DNA from: CAYNLX01 sp964441535
Lineage (GTDB): Bacteria; Bacillota_I; Bacilli_A; RF39; UBA660
Direction: 5' to 3'
NCBI GenBank assembly: GCA_964441535.1
Contig: CAYTXQ010000006.1
Location: 1-23,602, forward strand
DNA: 23,602 nucleotides
Within the stretch, counting starts at the first letter, position 1, and each line of letters begins with the position of its first letter. A program made the translations under genes and the position numbers. The notes under the pieces were generated by a model. That model was not told the origin of the DNA, searched no databases, and saw only the letters and a list, made by a program, of their open reading frames with translations. This document shows, one piece after another, positions 22,120 to 23,602 of this stretch.

Positions 22120-22689
22120 CTATTTTTTAAATATGTTAATTACTTTAGAAGCTCTATAAACTATCATTACATTCTCATTCATTGCAATACTTTTTCCTAA
22201 AGCTTTACCACCTATAGTAAAACCTGCAATTACTGAAGTAACTATTAAATTTGTATAAAAAAGATTATAGTTATAATTAATTGAAATTACAGAAGATATC
22301 AATATTCCTACTGAACCTGATACTATTCCACATATATCTCCTACTACATCATTACAAAAAGAAGCGACTTTTTCTTGATTTTGAATTAAATTTATAGCAC
22401 TTTTAGCTCCTTTTATTTTCCTAGAATTCATTGAATGAAATGGTGCTAAGGAAGCAGTAGTAACTGCAACACCTATCATATCGAAAATAATACCAAATAC
22501 TATAAATATTACTACTATTAATATTCCTAAAATAATATTTACTTTAGATACTAAAATTTCAGCCAAGAATGAAAAAAATAAAGTCAATAATATCGTAATT
22601 ATTATTATTTCAAATATCCATTTATAGTTATTCCTTTTTATCTTAATACTTTTCTGATATTTTTTAATTTCATTTAAAATATTTTTCAT
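22120..22689 (-). CDS. oapA: OapA-like membrane protein, candidate OLE RNA partner
   Basis: A 189-residue (about 21 kDa) integral membrane protein with a basic N-terminus (KKYQKSIKIKRNNYK) and four predicted helices (about 24-48, 52-76, 113-135, 143-165). Conserved-looking motifs are FGIIFDMIGVAVTTASLAPF, HSMNSRKIKGAKSAINLI, FCNDVVGDICGIVSG and GGKALGKS. The family is often labelled a CorB/DUF21-like Mg/Co transporter. Size, topology and position directly downstream of a ~550-nt structured RNA region match OapA, the membrane protein that binds OLE RNA in Bacillus halodurans. The assignment rests on motif memory and context. The ribosome binding site is weak (GGTGA); a TATAAT at 22710-22715 could give extra transcription. 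Confidence 0.72.
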   Translation of the reverse strand: MKNILNEIKKYQKSIKIKRNNYKWIFEIIIITILLTLFFSFLAEILVSKVNIILGILIVVIFIVFGIIFDMIGVAVTTASLAPFHSMNSRKIKGAKSAINLIQNQEKVASFCNDVVGDICGIVSGSVGILISSVISINYNYNLFYTNLIVTSVIAGFTIGGKALGKSIAMNENVMIVYRASKVINIFKK

Positions 22690-22730
22690 ATAATTATTTC
22701 ACCATATTAATTATATCAGAAAATTAGGAC

Positions 22731-23278
22731 AAAAAAAATAAATGGCTACCAATATAGTAAACTTTACGACTTAGGTCAAGTAGGGTTTCCCTTATATCTA
22801 CAATTCGTTACCAAATTGCGGTTCCCCTTTAAAGATATAAATGTATTGTTTCCAAATACATGACTTGATTACCACTTAGTTCGCACTGCAATCCTATACC
22901 AGTGTGACATCCTAGGAGTTTTCCCCACAACTATTTTATTATTTATTCTCTTTTGCAAATAACATTTCATATCATAAGATAATCCCAAATTATTCACTCA
23001 AGACAAGCTACTCTACTCATAGCGCTAACCACAAAGTAGGTTTAATCCTAGTTCGTTATAATTTTCTAATTAGTTATAACAAAGATAGGTCTCAACGACT
23101 ATTGGAAAATTTATGTATGCCATTACACAACAACCAAAAGTCTCATATTCAGCATTCACCCCAAACTGGGCGTAAGAAGCAAACACCAAACGTTTCATCG
23201 GTATGCTCTTTGGCGAATTTTTAGCCTCGCCTTCATAATAAAATTAAGTTGACTAGAATAATGTGCCACTTAAAATTA
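22731..23278 (-). ncRNA. Large structured non-coding RNA, candidate OLE RNA
   Basis: A ~550-nt stretch with no reading frame, clearly higher GC than its surroundings, transcribed on the minus strand from a perfect consensus promoter and ending in eight T. Visible helices include GGCGA/TCGCC near the 5' end (23212-23231). Near the 3' end TATATCT/AGATATA (22793-22839) encloses CAATT/AATTG. GNRA-like and GGGGAA/GGGAAACCC strings suggest tertiary contacts. A possible long-range pairing joins AATGGC and CCAAT in the 5' part to ATTGG and GCCATT next to the T-run. The length, the spore-former background and the adjacent OapA-like gene fit OLE RNA. tmRNA and RNase P are not supported. Exact ends are inferred. 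Confidence 0.7.
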
Positions 23279-23285
23279 CTTTGTA

Positions 23286-23314
23286 ATTATATCAAATTTT
23301 TATTTTCTTGTCAA
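23286..23314 (-). promoter_or_regulatory. Perfect consensus SigA promoter of the large RNA
   Basis: TTGACA (23309-23314) and TATAAT (23286-23291) on the minus strand are separated by exactly 17 nt. It lies 15 bp past the sigG stop codon and predicts a start near 23278 and strong constitutive transcription. Confidence 0.88.
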
Positions 23315-23329
23315 ATTTATGTAAACTTT

Positions 23330-23602
23330 TTATTTAATCAGTCTTTTAACCATATTCATAGCAGTCTTTTCTATTCTAGAAACTTGTGCCTGACTTATAC
23401 CTATTTCTTCGGCCATTTCAGTTTGAGTTTTTCCAATTATAAATCTACCGACTAAAATTTCTCTAGATCTTTCTTCTATTTTATTTAATGATCTTCTTAA
23501 AGAAATCAACATATCTTGATCTCTATTTTCTTCCTTTTTATCAGCAAGTTGATCTAATAAAAATATTGTATCTCCTCCATCATTGTATATTGGTTCAAAT
23601 AT
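23330..23602 (-). CDS. sigG: Forespore sigma factor SigG, C-terminal part (5' end outside the window)
   Basis: The last 90 residues of a sigma-70 family protein. The upstream part reads IFEPIYNDGGDTIFLLDQLA, the region between conserved regions 3 and 4 that is characteristic of SigG (EPIYNDGGDPIYVMDQI in B. subtilis). Region 4 follows (about the last 60 residues), with GKTQTEMAEEIGISQAQVSR as the -35 recognition helix-turn-helix. SigG drives late forespore transcription. SigF shares region 4, but the EPIYNDGG segment favours SigG. Downstream the order sigG - RNA - oapA - ylmC - lspA - rluD resembles the sigG-ylmC and lspA-rluD neighbourhoods of other spore formers. Confidence 0.9.
   Translation of the reverse strand: MFEPIYNDGGDTIFLLDQLADKKEENRDQDMLISLRRSLNKIEERSREILVGRFIIGKTQTEMAEEIGISQAQVSRIEKTAMNMVKRLIK

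Noticed and set aside
22731..23278. tmRNA or RNase P RNA as the identity of the large RNA
   Set aside because: No tmRNA-like tRNA ends or tag frame and no RNase P GAGGAAAGTCC-type core were seen on either strand.

Overview
The window is very AT-rich and uses the standard code: TGG for Trp and TGA as a stop. It carries several endospore genes: the C-terminus of sigG, gerE, a SpoIIIAH-type gene, a GerM-type gene and a YlmC/YmxH-type gene. It also appears to hold an OLE-type large RNA with its membrane-protein partner. Together these point to a low-GC, spore-forming Bacillota, probably an uncultured Bacilli/Erysipelotrichia-like lineage. The lineage is inferred from gene content only.

Left end (1-2.9 kb, minus strand): a bacteriocin export operon with overlapping genes. 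It encodes a C39-peptidase ABC exporter, a very short HlyD-like accessory protein, two double-glycine-leader peptides with GxxxG motifs (a candidate two-peptide class IIb bacteriocin), and a membrane peptide cut by the window edge. The two precursor genes are too short for ordinary gene finders.

3.0-6.6 kb: a CmpB-like membrane protein, then sporulation genes. These are a SpoIIIAH homologue behind a SigE-like promoter, gerE behind a SigK-like promoter, a divergent kinase-fold protein, and a membrane-anchored GerM. A tRNA-Arg(TCT) gene with its own promoter and terminator follows, then a large HTH/TPR protein (6.7-8.6 kb).

8.6-13.7 kb (minus strand): housekeeping genes priA, fmt and dCMP deaminase. 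Between priA and fmt sits a RhuM pseudogene plus a KilA-N gene behind a strong promoter that contains a LexA/DinR-type SOS box.

13.7-20.4 kb (minus strand): three type IV prepilin-like genes interleaved with typA and a helD-like helicase gene. Two of the pilins share about 290 bp of almost identical 5' sequence but have different C-termini, and one is frameshifted just after its start. The third fuses a prepilin N-terminus to a LamG-like lectin domain. The helD gene seems to start at ATT and has a leader containing an intrinsic terminator.

20.5-23.6 kb (minus strand): rluD-like, lspA, ylmC and an OapA-like membrane protein gene, then a ~550-nt non-coding region behind a perfect consensus promoter (OLE RNA candidate), and the 3' end of sigG. 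I saw no transposase, CRISPR array or rRNA.
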